A stretch of 64,000 nt of DNA. Source: Platanthera guangdongensis. Lineage: Eukaryota; Streptophyta; Magnoliopsida; Asparagales; Orchidaceae. The notes under the pieces are model-generated. The model did no database searches and was not told where the DNA came from. It was given only the letters and a program-made list of their open reading frames with translations. How positions within the stretch are numbered: position 1 is the first letter of the stretch; every line of letters starts with the position of its first letter. Below, one piece after another: positions 1 through 8,596 of the stretch. Made by a program: the position numbers and the translations under genes. Location of the stretch: NCBI GenBank assembly GCA_039583875.1, contig CM077165.1:63972757-64036756 (forward strand), read 5' to 3'.

Positions 1-783
1 AAGTTCACCCTAGAACTCATAAGGAAGTATGGTATGGATTCATCCAGTACCATGAAGACTCCTATGGGGTCAAGTATGTCTCTTAGCAAGGATGATGCAG
101 GGAAACCTGTAGATGAAACCTTGTATAGAGGGATAGTTGGCTCCCTATTATACTTGACTGCTAGTAGACCAGACATCATGTATGCTACATGTGTTTGTGC
201 AAGGTATCAAGCCTGCCCTAAAGAGTCTCATTTGACTGCAGTCAAGAGAATATTGAGATATCTAAAGGGCACTCCCTATCTAGGCCTCTGGTACCCTAGG
301 AATGGAGATTTTGATCTAACAGGTTATTCAGATGCAGACTTTGCAGGATGCAAAGAAGATAGAAAAAGCACTACTGGAACCTGTCAATTCCTAGGTGGGA
401 GACTAATTTCATGGAGTAGCAAAAAGCAAACCAGTGTGGCTATCTCCACAGCAGAGTCAGAGTATGTGGCTGCAGGAAGTTGTTGTGCTCAACTTCTGTG
501 GATTCAACATCAGCTAGAGGACTATGGATTTCAGGTAAGTAGAACTCCACTTTTCTGTTATTCTACAAGTGTTATTTCAATAGCTAATAACCTTGTATGT
601 CATAGTAGAACAAAACATATTGAAATTAAATATCATTTTCTTAGGGAGCATGTAGAAAGAGTAGATATTTTATTAGAATATGTTAAAACTGATAATCAAG
701 TAGCTGATATGTTTACTAAGCCCCTAGAAGAAGCTAAGTTCAATAGATTCAAAATTGAACTAGGAATGATAAACTTAGAGTAA
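1..783 (+). CDS. Copia pol, C-terminal RT and RNase H (partial)
   Basis: The frame is open from the first base to the TAA at 781-783, so this is the 3' end of a longer pol. It would make cDNA and degrade the RNA template inside the virus-like particle. Copia signatures run in order: the [13 protein letters not shown] block, GYSDADFAG with the first RNase H Asp at 331-333, STAESEY with the Glu at 454-456, then HSRTKHIEI and the closing block. At the third acidic position, where Copia RNase H usually has D in a DNTSA-type motif, codon 559-561 is TAT (Tyr). This copy may therefore lack RNase H activity although the frame is open. The N-terminal part, including the YVDD box, is off the left edge. 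Confidence 0.9.
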   Translation, partial: KFTLELIRKYGMDSSSTMKTPMGSSMSLSKDDAGKPVDETLYRGIVGSLLYLTASRPDIMYATCVCARYQACPKESHLTAVKRILRYLKGTPYLGLWYPRNGDFDLTGYSDADFAGCKEDRKSTTGTCQFLGGRLISWSSKKQTSVAISTAESEYVAAGSCCAQLLWIQHQLEDYGFQVSRTPLFCYSTSVISIANNLVCHSRTKHIEIKYHFLREHVERVDILLEYVKTDNQVADMFTKPLEEAKFNRFKIELGMINLE

Positions 784-809
784 GTTTTCAGAATTAAAAA
801 TGACTAAGT

Positions 810-1140
810 AAAAAGGTGTCGACACATAGACAAGTCTATGTCGACATAGAATAGTGGTGTCGACACTTCAGGAAAAAGGTGTCGACACATCTAGGAATGT
901 GGTGTCGACACTTCAGAATGTTAGTGTCGACACATGCCAAGTAGGTGTCGACACATCCAAAGTGGTGTCGACACTTAGTATTTACTCAGAATTTTCTAAG
1001 TAAAGTCTCGACAATGTGTCGAGATATGTTGTGTCGACACATAACCAAGTGTCGACACATAAAATCTGTTGACTAAACTTGTGTCGACACATGTGTGTCG
1101 AGACATTATAAGTCAGTGTCGACACTTATTGCCAGTGTCG
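810..1140 (+). repeat. Internal GTGTCGACAC palindrome array, element A
   Basis: About a dozen exact or one-off copies of the 10-bp palindrome GTGTCGACAC lie between the pol stop and the third ORF, separated by 10-20 bp of unrelated sequence. The first exact copy is at 816-825. The same motif fills the U3 of this element's LTR, but I see no homology in the spacers, so this is not simply a piece of LTR. A TATA box follows 50 bp downstream. Confidence 0.9.
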
Positions 1141-1190
1141 ACATATTTTAAGTTAGCTGTCCCGCCTATTCATCTTCAAAATCAGAAAGG

Positions 1191-1200
1191 TATAAATAGG
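1191..1200 (+). promoter_or_regulatory. Candidate internal TATA box of the third ORF
   Basis: The sequence TATAAATAGG lies 106 bp before the ATG at 1297. The identical ten bases occur at 5668-5677 after the LTR array. Array plus TATA box at both places suggests an internal promoter serving the third ORF. This is inferred from sequence only. Confidence 0.6.
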
Positions 1201-1296
1201 GTTCTGTCTTTGTTTGTCGACACGCTTTCAAAGTTTCGAGACCAAAACTACTATGTCGACACCTCTCTTATCTAAAGACAAATTCTACAAACCCTA

Positions 1297-3711
1297 ATGG
1301 CACCTAAGCTTGAGGAGAACGTTAACGAAGGATATGAGCTAGTGCGCGGCGCGTTCGACGATGCAGATCAAGAAATCAAGGTGGTCGTAACCCTAGTTGC
1401 TGGTTCAGGGTTAGAATACTTAGTTTCTGAACCTACAAAAATTTGGAAGAAAGAGGTTCTTGAATTCCTTAATGGAGCGAAGGTCGATGACTCTGGATAC
1501 AAAATCAAATCCAGAGTTCATGGAGAAAGGGTTAAGGTATCCCCTAAAAATCTGAGGAAGGTGCTCCAGCTACCAAAAACTCAAGATGAAGAAGAAGTCA
1601 TTGCATCCAAGACCAGGGAAGCTTTAACCTGGTGTGGACTTGATCCAAAAATGAAGATAGGCTCTGTGTTTAACAGGAAAGGCATGAACAGCCAAGGCAA
1701 ATTCCTGTCTGAAATTGTTGGTAAGGTCTTACTCAGTAAGCCAGGAGGGCATGACAGAGTGTCTGCCTCCATGTTCAATATAATGACAAGAATTATCTTC
1801 ACTATAAGAACTGATTGGTCAGTTATAGTGTTTGACAAGATTAAAGAAAGTCTGAAGAAGCCCAACCTGGGCAGAATCTTAAGTCTCTACCTTGCTGGTG
1901 TGATACCAGAGATAATGAGTACTGTTGCAGGCAGCAAGATAAACCACATGAGGAAGATGGATCTAAGGATCTTTTCTAGATGGGACAGGGTGTTGTCCAA
2001 GGAAATGCCAACCCCAGAGAAGACAGTTACTGAGAAGGAGATTCCTCCTAAGAAAAAGAGAAAAACTGCTCCAGTGGCACAAGAATCCTCCAGTAGTTCT
2101 GATAGTGATGAACAAGTTGTTTTCACTCCAGATGACCATGAGGAAGAGCCTGCTGAAAAGACTCCTGCTCCTCAAGAGGCTGCTGATATCCAGGGGGAGC
2201 TGCCTCAAGCTAACCCCATCCATAGGGATCACAGCCAGGGGGAGCCTCCAGTTGTAGAAGCATCATCTACACTGGAAAGTGAACAAGCCACCAACACCAT
2301 ACTAGAGTTACTCACTGACCTAAATACTTTAGCATATCTTAAAGAAGATGCTGATTTGTCTGATGTTCCTCAGCAAATTCAACTGCCTAGTCAAGCTCCA
2401 GATGTTGTTATAAAAGACACATCTGCTGTACAAGAAGAGATTCCTGATCCAGTAGTTGAAGAGCAAAGAATGTCTCCAGCTTCTTCACCCCCTGAATACA
2501 CCATGGAAGATTTATTTCTAAATCTAGATCAAGCAGATTTTTACATGGACAAGAATGCTGCTGAAAAAGATCATGCAGCTGCTGAGGGGGAGCAAGTACA
2601 AGTTCTGGAAGAGCCTTTAAGGCCAGAAACTGAGAAGGCACCTGATGTGCAAGCAGACAGACCTCCAAGCCCTAAGGATAGGGTTGACATAGCCAGCACT
2701 TCTGTCTCTGAAGATGAGGAGAGTGCTAGGGCAAAGAAGAAGAAATTGTACGTCTTTAAAAGGAGAAGTCAGAGTTATAAGAAAGCTCTGCAATCTATTG
2801 CCCCACAGCCTATAGTTCAGCAAGCTCCAACTGTTGATTATAGTGCTTTGATGATTGCCATGCAGATTAAATTGGATGAACAAAGAAAAGCCATAGAAGC
2901 TTATGTAGATGAAGGGCAGAAATCACTCCAATTTGATCTGGCACAGGATATAAAATCCATCAGGTTTGAGATGAACCTTAACAAGAAGGAAATGACTGAA
3001 TGCTTCCACAAGGGTGGAAATGCAGTGGTGTATTTGGCAACACACCAGGAGAAGATCAAGGCACAAGTGGATGACATAGCATTGAAGCAAGGGTATGTGC
3101 TTGAAAATCAGCTAAGAATGAATGACAATCTTACAGCTTCACATAATGCTATTGTCACTGAGTTAAAGAACAATGCTGCTGAACCTTCTACATCTACTGA
3201 TGCTGCTAAAGCTGATTTTGATAAAGTATTTCAAGAAGAAATTTCTGTTGTTAAGACTGCTATCCAAGCATCCCAGAAAGCCATATCTGAACAACTGCAA
3301 AAGCTCAAACCTTACTTTAAAGATGGAATCAGATACTTGGATAGTCAAATCAGATTTCAGAAGGATGATGTCAGAGATCATATGGCTAGAGAAGTCATAA
3401 AGGGGGAGAGAGTTTTAGTCAAAGCTAGCTCTGACCATGCAAAGTGGATATCTAATTCCATCAGAGCTACACTGGGCTATCCTCCACTCTGTGATGATGA
3501 CAATGTTGCTGAATCTGGGATTCAAACTGCATATCTTGGAGGTGAGCAACCAGAGGTAGCTCAAGTGATATATCCTCCACCAGATTTTGACGTGGTGCAA
3601 GCTGATATTCATCATATGTATAGCCCAACTGAAGGGAAGTCTAATGTTATTCTGGATAAAGTGGTTCAGCCTATGTCTGAAGCTATGCAAGCAGCTTTTC
3701 AGAAAGAATAA
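1297..3711 (+). CDS. Third ORF (env-like position) of element A
   Basis: An 804-codon frame between pol and the 3' LTR, the place of the env-like gene of Sireviruses. The start MAPK is supported by the TATA box 106 bp upstream and by the matching MAP start of the relative in element J. Residues 1-210 form a globular block ending in a conserved core (about 128-208: GKFLSEIVGKVLLSKP, then an aromatic stretch, then LGRILSLYL) shared with elements B and J. Residues 251-256 read PKKKRK, a classical monopartite nuclear-localisation pattern. Residues 257-480 are acidic and rich in Pro/Glu. A second basic patch lies near 480-500, and a helical, coiled-coil-like region fills about 530-750. I see no signal peptide or clear membrane span, which argues against a true envelope. 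It may belong with the plant proteins databases call putative plant transposon protein; that is from memory and unverified. The function is unknown. It ends at TAA 3709-3711, but the frame continues. Confidence 0.8.
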   Translation: MAPKLEENVNEGYELVRGAFDDADQEIKVVVTLVAGSGLEYLVSEPTKIWKKEVLEFLNGAKVDDSGYKIKSRVHGERVKVSPKNLRKVLQLPKTQDEEEVIASKTREALTWCGLDPKMKIGSVFNRKGMNSQGKFLSEIVGKVLLSKPGGHDRVSASMFNIMTRIIFTIRTDWSVIVFDKIKESLKKPNLGRILSLYLAGVIPEIMSTVAGSKINHMRKMDLRIFSRWDRVLSKEMPTPEKTVTEKEIPPKKKRKTAPVAQESSSSSDSDEQVVFTPDDHEEEPAEKTPAPQEAADIQGELPQANPIHRDHSQGEPPVVEASSTLESEQATNTILELLTDLNTLAYLKEDADLSDVPQQIQLPSQAPDVVIKDTSAVQEEIPDPVVEEQRMSPASSPPEYTMEDLFLNLDQADFYMDKNAAEKDHAAAEGEQVQVLEEPLRPETEKAPDVQADRPPSPKDRVDIASTSVSEDEESARAKKKKLYVFKRRSQSYKKALQSIAPQPIVQQAPTVDYSALMIAMQIKLDEQRKAIEAYVDEGQKSLQFDLAQDIKSIRFEMNLNKKEMTECFHKGGNAVVYLATHQEKIKAQVDDIALKQGYVLENQLRMNDNLTASHNAIVTELKNNAAEPSTSTDAAKADFDKVFQEEISVVKTAIQASQKAISEQLQKLKPYFKDGIRYLDSQIRFQKDDVRDHMAREVIKGERVLVKASSDHAKWISNSIRATLGYPPLCDDDNVAESGIQTAYLGGEQPEVAQVIYPPPDFDVVQADIHHMYSPTEGKSNVILDKVVQPMSEAMQAAFQKE

Positions 3712-4158
3712 GAAGCTCTACAAAAAGAAGAAGAGACAAGGTTATCTAAGAAGAGGTTTAGGGAACAAGCAGAACAAAGGCCAGACTTTGAACAGTGGAG
3801 CCCTACCTCTAGGAATATAATATTAACTGCCTGGAAAGCGGCCAAGGATAACACTCATGACAGGAACAAGTGGTTCTCTGAAGCAGAATGGAGGAAACAT
3901 GAGATCAGACAAGAAGCAATAGTTCAATACAGAAGGAAGGCAAAGATGGGAAAGCTACCTCCTAATGCAGTGGAGCCTAGCAAGTACTTTCCTAAGCCAT
4001 ACCATTACTTTGAGAGACAAAAGATCAAAGCTGAAGAGCTCAAAAAGAAAGATCTAAAAGGCAAGAAGCCTGCTGATGCTGAAACTACTGATGCCCCTGT
4101 CAAAGCTCAAGTTCAAGCTGGCAAGGGAATAATTATCAAGGAACCTGACCAGAAATAG
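3712..4158 (+). CDS. C-terminal continuation of the third ORF after an in-frame TAA
   Basis: The same frame continues for 148 codons after the TAA at 3709-3711, ending at TAG 4156-4158. It encodes a basic, Lys/Glu-rich tail with a WSPTSRNIIL block, then an EW..H motif, then FPKPYHYFERQK. The J relative has the same blocks (WSPVSRNIIL, then YYPKPKEYMERQ) at 55135-55431, so this was part of the protein. It is reached only by read-through of the stop, or is lost if the stop is a mutation. Confidence 0.7.
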   Translation, partial: EALQKEEETRLSKKRFREQAEQRPDFEQWSPTSRNIILTAWKAAKDNTHDRNKWFSEAEWRKHEIRQEAIVQYRRKAKMGKLPPNAVEPSKYFPKPYHYFERQKIKAEELKKKDLKGKKPADAETTDAPVKAQVQAGKGIIIKEPDQK

Positions 4159-4447
4159 ATTAAGAATTTACTTGAAGATTATTTTGTAATCTTTTGAATG
4201 TAAAACATTCTTTTGTGAACTGCTGAAAATATATAAGACAAATGTTAGAACAATATATGATCAATATAATTCATGTTTGTTCTGTGAATATGTCTATTTC
4301 TTAATTGTTCTATGTTGATGAATGTGTATACATGTGTGATTTATACATGTTATGTTTACCCTGCTGTACTTTATCCTGCTTTACATCATTTTGTAATTTT
4401 TAATTATGAATGGTGTATATCATTGACTAAGGGTTATGACTTCTCCA
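4159..4447 (+). other. 3' untranslated internal region of element A
   Basis: A/T-rich sequence between the third ORF and the PPT. I see no coding potential or repeat in it. Confidence 0.6.
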
Positions 4448-4460
4448 AATAGGGGGAGAT
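4448..4460 (+). other. Polypurine tract of element A
   Basis: The purine tract AGGGGGAGAT abuts the LTR start TGTTGGGTAC. It primes plus-strand DNA synthesis. The same AGGGGGAGAT tract precedes the 3' LTRs of B and J. Confidence 0.85.
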
Positions 4461-4604
4461 TGTTGGGTACATTGGTTAAATGTACCTGATTTCAAGAAGC
4501 CTCACCCAACTCAATGATATACATCATAATGTATTTGATGTATGTTGAGTTTATTTGTGCAGGTTAAGTATTCACTGGACTGAAGCAAAAAGTTTCTAAG
4601 TCCA

Positions 4605-5530
4605 TGTGTCGACACCTAGAGGGAAAGTGTCGACACTTAAGAAGGCTTGTGTCGACACCCAGACAAGCAGTGTCGACACTTGGAGTCATTGTGTCGACCC
4701 CTGAGATGCAGAGTCGACACCAGACAGAAAGTGTCGACACAAGGAGCTGTGTCGACACTCAGTGAAGAAAAGTGCAGACAGAAAGTGTCGACACAAGGAG
4801 CAGTGTCGACACCCAGTGAAGCTGAGTCTACACCAGAAAGTGTCGACACTTGGAGCAGCGTCGACACTCAGCAAAAGTCTGCAGAGACTAAGTACAAGTG
4901 TCGACACTCAACACAATGTGTCGACACTAAGCAGAAGAGTCAGCACTTGAAGTAAGTGTCGACACCCAGCACAATGTGTCGACACTCAACAGAAGAGTCA
5001 GTATTTGAAGTATGTGTCGACACCCAGAACAATGTGTCGACACACAGCTGAAGACTCAACACTTGAAGAAAGTGTCGACACAAGGAGCTGTGTCGACACT
5101 TTGCAAAGAACAGAATTATCTCCAAAATATTCTAAGTACAAGTGTCGACACTAAAGGAATGTGTCGACACTCAGCTGAAGTCTCAACAGAAGAATCAAGT
5201 GTCGACACAAGGAGCTGTGTCGACACTCAACAAGTATCAACATAGAAGACTATGTGTCGACACCAAGAAGCAGTGTCGACACTTAACAGATTCAACACAA
5301 GAAGATGTGTCGACACAAAGGAGATGTGTCGACACTTAGAAGAAATCAGTTAAAGATAGAAGATCAAGTACTTGTGTCGACACTCAATTTCAGTGTCGAC
5401 ACCTGAAGAAGAATCTGTGTCGAGACATACAAGGAGTTGTGTCGACACCTTGTAGACTTGTGTCGACACTTACACAGCATGTGTCGCCACTTGGACTATA
5501 AGTGTCGACACTTAAAGACAGTAAGTCTCG
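4605..5530 (+). repeat. U3 array of GTGTCGACAC, element A LTR
   Basis: Roughly thirty copies of GTGTCGACAC, most exact, occur in about 925 bp with variable spacers of about 8-30 bp. Many copies are followed by pyrimidine-starting (CTC or CCC) or AAGGAGC contexts. Short open frames rich in S-T-Q and C-R-H repeats here are by-products of the array. Each copy holds a SalI site and a CpG. Confidence 0.92.
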
Positions 5531-5667
5531 ACACTATCAGACAGTTAGAGATTTTCGAGAAATGACTGGATGACATGACAGCTGACATTCCAGCCGGTCT
5601 ACAGCACCTGTCAGAGATGTCAGAAGACAGTTATGAACCGGATCAGCCGGTTACCATGAAGAAGGCC

Positions 5668-5677
5668 TATAAATAGG
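5668..5677 (+). promoter_or_regulatory. LTR TATA box, element A
   Basis: TATAAATAGG in the context GGCCTATAAATAGGC lies about 140 bp after the last palindrome. It is the likely Pol II promoter of the LTR and is identical to the internal TATA box at 1191. Confidence 0.75.
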
Positions 5678-6124
5678 CACATACAGTCTACATAAATTGT
5701 TGTTGATGATTAACAAGTGGATCACATTGTTGAAGAACAAGTCATCAAAGTGGTACACAGAGTATCAAATCAAGAAGATCTTGCAGTCCAAGTGTAGATC
5801 TAAGAAGTTGGAGAGAGAGGGCTCCATCCAAGAAATCAGCCATTGGAACTAGGCTGAGAAGAAGGGTTCAGACCTATTCTGAATTCTAAGTGGCAGAGGT
5901 CAAGGAACAACTGCAGAAGGAGACAATCTTATTCAGTTCTACTCAAGAAGCTTTGAAGAAAGCTAAGTCAGATTGAATCCAGCTGAGTTCTTCCAAGAAC
6001 TCATCAAGAAACTCTCAACTCCCCTCTCTTGTTTCAGAGTTGTTGAGTTATTATTTCTATAATCATTTTTATCTTGTAGGATCCTTTGGATCTGAGTGAA
6101 TTGTAAGCCTGTATTTATAAAGGC

Positions 6125-6295
6125 TGAGGGTAGGGCTTGAGGGCCTGAGTGTAGGAGATTGTTATCTCTGAGTGTAGGCCTTGATTGGCTGAGTGTAGGA
6201 CTGGGTGGCTGAGTGTAGGCCTTTGTGGCTGAGTGTAGGCTTTGGGATAAAGCTGAGTTGTAAGGCTTTGGGCCTGAGGTGTAGGAACCAATTTG
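6125..6295 (+). repeat. R/U5 minisatellite in element A LTR
   Basis: Degenerate tandem copies of a roughly 17-bp unit around GGCTGAGTGTAGGCCTT, about eight in total. It lies downstream of the TATA box, so it would be in the transcript. Confidence 0.75.
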
Positions 6296-6564
6296 GGTTC
6301 TAAGCTAGTGGAGAAGTTTGGCCGAATCTAGTACACTGCTAGATAGGCGAAGGGGGAAAGTGGATGTACCCAAAGATTGGGAACCACTATAAAACCTTGT
6401 GTATGATGTGCTGTGATTGTGCTGTGACTGTGTATGCTGTGTTATTGCTGTGCAAAAGTAAAGTAGATTTTGTGATAGAACTGTTTGCTGCCATTAAAGT
6501 GTAAAAATGATTAGGTCACCTATTCACCCCCCCCCCTCTAGGTGTTTAGGTACCATATCTTTCA

Positions 6565-7294
6565 TGTATCTGACTTAGATCTCAGAAAGGCTACCCAACT
6601 GAATCTAGAGAAGTCATCAACAATCACTAAAGTGTAGGACTTCCCTCCTAGGCTTTGAACTGCAATGGGTCCAAATATATCCACATGGAGCAAATACAAA
6701 AATCCTAGGTGAATCACTTTTATTAATGGATTTGAAGCTAGTTTTAGTTTGGTTGCCTAATTGACAAGCCCTGCATAGGTTTTACTTCTTATAGGGGCCA
6801 GAAGGTAAACCTCTAACAAGGTTATTTTTAGATAACCTAGCTATATTATTAAAGTTTACATGCCCTAATCTTTTATTCCATAACTCATTTTGATTACTAG
6901 TGATATTGAGTAAGCAAACATCAGTCTTGACAGAAATAAAATCTACTAGATATTTGTTGCCTTGTCTAATTCCAATTAAAACAGTTTGGTTTTCACTATT
7001 AATAATAGAACAAGAGGTAGAGTTAAAGTGTACCTGATAACCTTCATCACATAATTGACTTATGGATATTAGGTTATGTTTGAGTTCTCTTACATATGTT
7101 ACTTTCTTGAAGGTAATTGTCCCAATCTTGACTGCTCCATATCCTTCTGACTGGACACTCTTTGAATCACCAAAGATCACCTTTGGTCCTAGCTTGGACT
7201 TGTAATTGGATAAATTGTGCTTGCTGCCTGTCATATGCATGGAGCAACCACTATCCAAGTACCATGTCTCACTTACCCTTGGACAGCTCTTCAC
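6565..7294 (-). pseudogene. Copia pol: protease, pre-integrase zinc region and start of integrase (element C)
   Basis: Reading right to left, WYLDSGCSMHMTG near 7264-7226 is the aspartic protease active site (DSG). It is followed by a long protease/linker and the pre-integrase region (ELWNKRLGHVNFNNIARL), which usually has an HHCC zinc site; the first His is Asn here. A stop at 6782-6784 and then a frame shift lead into the integrase core, where VDIFGP and VIVDDFSRFSW can be read near 6600-6680. The core is cut by element A at 6565. Stops, frameshift and truncation make it a pseudogene. The intact form would cut Gag-Pol and insert the cDNA. Confidence 0.85.
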
Positions 7295-7524
7295 ATATAC
7301 CTGTAATGAAAAACAAAATTCAATTGTTCTTGACCCAGGTTACCTTGGGTCCTTTATTTGGTTGAAAAGAGAAACTGGATATAACTGATAATGCAGGTTG
7401 AGATTTATAACCTAAGGGGTGATATCTCCTAGGTGGAATAACCCAATCAGCTACTGGATTGAATGACTTATTAGTTGGTTTAGAGTTTCTGTAAGAGAAA
7501 TAGTTTAAGTTTGGTCCTTCTGGG

Positions 7525-7780
7525 TTCGACGAACTTTTGTAAGTTCGTCGACCAGAGTTCGACGAATAGGGCAGAGATCGTCGATCTCTGCTCAGAGAAT
7601 GACAATAGTCATTTTCTGCACCCCAAGTTCATCAACCTCTACTCGACGAACCATACCATGTTCGTCGATCGCAGTTAGACGAATTTTTATTACTAAAGTT
7701 TGCGTTCAGTGTTCGTCGATCTGGGTTCGACGAACTGGCCACATTTCGTCGATCTGAGTTCGACGAATGCTGCTGAACCT
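7525..7780 (-). repeat. TTCGTCGA/TTCGACGAA motif array inside gag coding sequence
   Basis: About ten copies of GTTCGACGAA / TTCGTCGAAC-like palindromes lie within the gag C-terminal coding region and are read as SSNxDRR repeats. The same motif fills this family's LTR U3 (31290-32080, 37940-38640) and the region before its third ORF (34300-34570). Confidence 0.85.
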
Positions 7781-8591
7781 TATTTTTATTAACTGTTTTC
7801 TGATTTCTATTTCTCTTGTCTATAAGTTTTGGATTATTTTCAGACAATGGTTTGTTTATAATCTTTTCCTTTCCCTTGGCAGAAATAAATTTAATAGGGG
7901 TTGTAAGAATATTTTTCTTAATTATGGGGGGCAAACTTGATGATGCACCCAAGCCCAGCTTGCCATTTAACCTGGCATTCACTGTGTTTATAATGTCCAT
8001 CAACTTGAGACTTCTCCCATTGAGAGATTGCTCAAGTTGTTTGACCTCACATAAATCAGATTTTAATTTAATTATTTGTTCATTTGCTAGAGTTAGTTGG
8101 TCTGTTAGTTTAATATTTTCTGAGTTAACAGATTCAAGATTTCCTAGTCTTTCTCTAAGTGTTTTTATTTCTTTTTCTGAATTGATTAAGTCTAAGCAAA
8201 TAGTTTTGAATTCAGTTTTAAATAAATCAGAATTAAAATCAAAACTAGAAAGAACCTGATCTGCCTCTGAGTCTGAGGCTGCTTCATCTTCAGATTCTCC
8301 TTCTGATCCAGAATTGCTCCTGGAGGCATCAATTGCCATTAGGCAAACCACCTTGTATCTTGCTTCTTCCTCTTCTTCACTTGAGCTAGAAGAGGATGAT
8401 TCTTCCTCAGTTTCACTCTATGTTTCAGCAACAATGCCCTTGTCTTTCTTTTTGTATTTGGTGGAGGAGGGTCTGCTGCTGTGTTTTCTCCTGGAGTCCT
8501 TTTCTCTGCTCTTGTCCTTCTTCTGGTTTTCTGGACATTCTGAGATGTAATGTCCAGGCTTTCTGCACCCAAAGCACATAACATCCTTGGT

Positions 8592-8596
8592 TGGTG
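8592..8596. other. Left TSD of element F (TGGTG)
   Basis: TGGTG directly before the LTR end TGTAACACC; it matches 29374-29378. Both copies lie in C's gag, which becomes continuous if F is removed. Confidence 0.9.

Larger units (their letters stand above)
1..6564 (+). mobile_element. Element A: Sirevirus-like Ty1/Copia retrotransposon, 3' part
   Basis: The order on the + strand is RT/RNase H end, palindrome array, TATA box, third ORF, PPT and a complete 3' LTR. The 5' half lies beyond the left edge. The LTR starts TGTTGGGTAC after an AGGGGGAGAT tract and ends CTTTCA after a poly-C run, as in Sirevirus-type Copia elements. It interrupts the integrase of element C: directly right of the LTR, C resumes in reverse orientation. 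The likely TSD is TGTAT at 6565-6569; its partner is outside the window. Confidence 0.88.
4461..6564 (+). repeat. 3' LTR of element A (2104 bp)
   Basis: It runs from TGTTGGGTAC to CTTTCA. U3 holds the GTGTCGACAC array (4605-5530). A TATA box lies at 5668-5677. The R/U5 part holds a minisatellite and a block reading GGATGTACCC, then GGGAACCACTATAAAA (6362-6391), that recurs in B, C and J. It ends with the ATTCACCCCC-TCTAG signature of Sirevirus LTRs. The 5' partner is outside the window. Confidence 0.85.
6565..8596 (-). mobile_element. Element C (part 1): Sirevirus-like Copia, gag C-terminus to integrase
   Basis: This part reads on the - strand as gag C-terminal half, protease and start of integrase. 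It is cut at 6565 by element A and at 8596 by element F. It continues at 29374-32255 with the gag N-terminal half, PBS and 5' LTR. The rest of integrase, RT, third ORF and 3' LTR must lie left of the window. Confidence 0.88.
7317..8596 (-). pseudogene. Sirevirus-like gag, C-terminal half (element C)
   Basis: This is the nucleocapsid part of gag, binding element RNA. A CCHC zinc knuckle, CFGCRKPGHYISEC, lies near 8583-8542, followed by a basic Arg/Lys/Ser stretch. An in-frame stop at 8418-8420 separates this from an acidic Ser/Glu segment and then a long helical, coiled-coil-like segment (about 8270-7980). The tail repeats SSN-x-DRR units encoded by the palindrome array at 7525-7780. A further stop at 7632-7634 precedes the end near GPKVTWVKNN at about 7317. 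The N-terminal half is at 29379-30190, separated by the insertion of element F. Confidence 0.85.

Noticed and set aside
4605..5530. CRISPR-like look of regular repeats with spacers
   Set aside because: The repeat is a 10-bp palindrome with short variable spacers inside an LTR of a plant retrotransposon, with no cas genes and no bacterial context.
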